A stretch of DNA of 6,521 bases from Desulfobacteraceae bacterium UBA5616 (GTDB taxonomy: Bacteria > Desulfobacterota > Desulfobacteria > Desulfobacterales > UBA5616), in contig DIKO01000077.1 of NCBI GenBank assembly GCA_002423615.1, positions 1 through 6,521 on the forward strand, written 5' to 3'. This document shows, piece by piece, positions 6,459 to 6,521 of this stretch. The translations under genes were made by a program, and so were the position numbers. Within the stretch, counting starts at the first letter, position 1. Each line of letters opens with the position of its first letter. Under the pieces are notes generated by a model. The model was not told the origin of the DNA and did not search any database. It worked only from the letters and a program-made list of their open reading frames with translations.

Positions 6459-6488
6459 TTTGACATCCGTCAAAATATCGGGTATGGG
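6459..6488 (+). promoter_or_regulatory. Candidate promoter with palindrome over the -35 box
   Basis: TTTGAC-ATCC-GTCAAA (6459-6474) is a perfect palindrome with 6-base arms and contains the consensus -35 hexamer TTGACA at 6460-6465. A weak -10 (TATGGG, 6483-6488) lies 17 bases downstream. A more -10-like TATAAA at 6508-6513 has no matching -35. A gene starting beyond the window end on the plus strand would be the target. The -10 match is poor, so this is tentative. Confidence 0.25.
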
Positions 6489-6521
6489 TGTCGGCAAGCC
6501 GTACCGTTATAAACTTAAATT

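Larger units (their letters stand above)
6179..6521. other. Gene-free stretch with several inverted repeats
   Basis: No convincing gene lies in these 343 bases. The longest plus-strand ATG reading frame I found (6203-6355, 50 codons) begins inside a hairpin arm and has no ribosome binding site. From left to right the stretch contains a 15-bp hairpin (6200-6234), nested inverted repeats (6254-6358), a T8 run (6301-6308), the small palindrome TTTCC-G-GGAAA (6392-6402) and a TTTGAC/GTCAAA palindrome (6459-6474). The last 60 bases become AT-rich and may be the promoter region of a gene beyond the window. I recognise no tRNA, rRNA or known riboswitch motif. Confidence 0.6.

Noticed and set aside
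1..6521. A novel multi-gene defence, mobile or biosynthetic system
   Set aside because: All three genes belong to conserved families. There is no transposase, integrase, toxin-antitoxin pair, CRISPR or attachment site, and no foreign-looking gene.

Overview
The window holds three complete, same-strand protein genes in a tidy layout. They are a conserved gene of the TIGR02757/DUF2400 family (52-849), a single-chain class I [4Fe-4S] fumarate hydratase (944-2554), and a full-length single-chain pyruvate:ferredoxin oxidoreductase (2636-6178). A 343-base gene-free stretch follows, containing several inverted repeats. I see no RNA gene, insertion sequence, CRISPR array or phage gene.

The DNA looks chromosomal and comes from an anaerobe. 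Both metabolic enzymes depend on oxygen-sensitive iron-sulfur clusters. The oxidoreductase aligns almost without gaps, as far as I can recall it, with the Desulfovibrio africanus enzyme, and its cluster and active-site residues fall at nearly identical positions. A sulfate-reducing or related Desulfobacterota is my best guess. The fumarase is of the fused FumA/FumB type known from Escherichia coli, so it does not help narrow the taxonomy. Species cannot be told from the window.

Region by region: 1-51 is a short leader whose reading frame 2 stays open into a stop overlapping the first gene's start (ATGA). Bases 850-943 separate gene 1 from the fumarase and contain a candidate sigma-70-type promoter, two abutting perfect palindromes and a terminator-like hairpin that overlaps the promoter. 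Bases 2555-2635 separate the fumarase from the oxidoreductase and hold repeated GTTAAAATA words, a GGAA-capped hairpin and a strong Shine-Dalgarno. After the oxidoreductase there is a 15-bp hairpin, nested inverted repeats and, near the window end, a 6+6 palindrome over a TTGACA box that may belong to the promoter of a gene beyond the window.

Fumarase interconverts fumarate and malate, and the oxidoreductase interconverts pyruvate and acetyl-CoA + CO2 with ferredoxin. Together they cover two central-carbon steps usable in either an oxidative or a reductive cycle, and they may be co-transcribed. The first gene is probably unrelated to this metabolism; its sequence hints at a helix-hairpin-helix DNA glycosylase-like fold. 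I found no convincing undescribed multi-gene system. The items most worth a second look are the glycosylase-like signature in gene 1, a Trp-to-Ala change in the thiamine-diphosphate motif of the oxidoreductase, a C9 tract inside that gene, and the palindromes in the fumarase promoter region.
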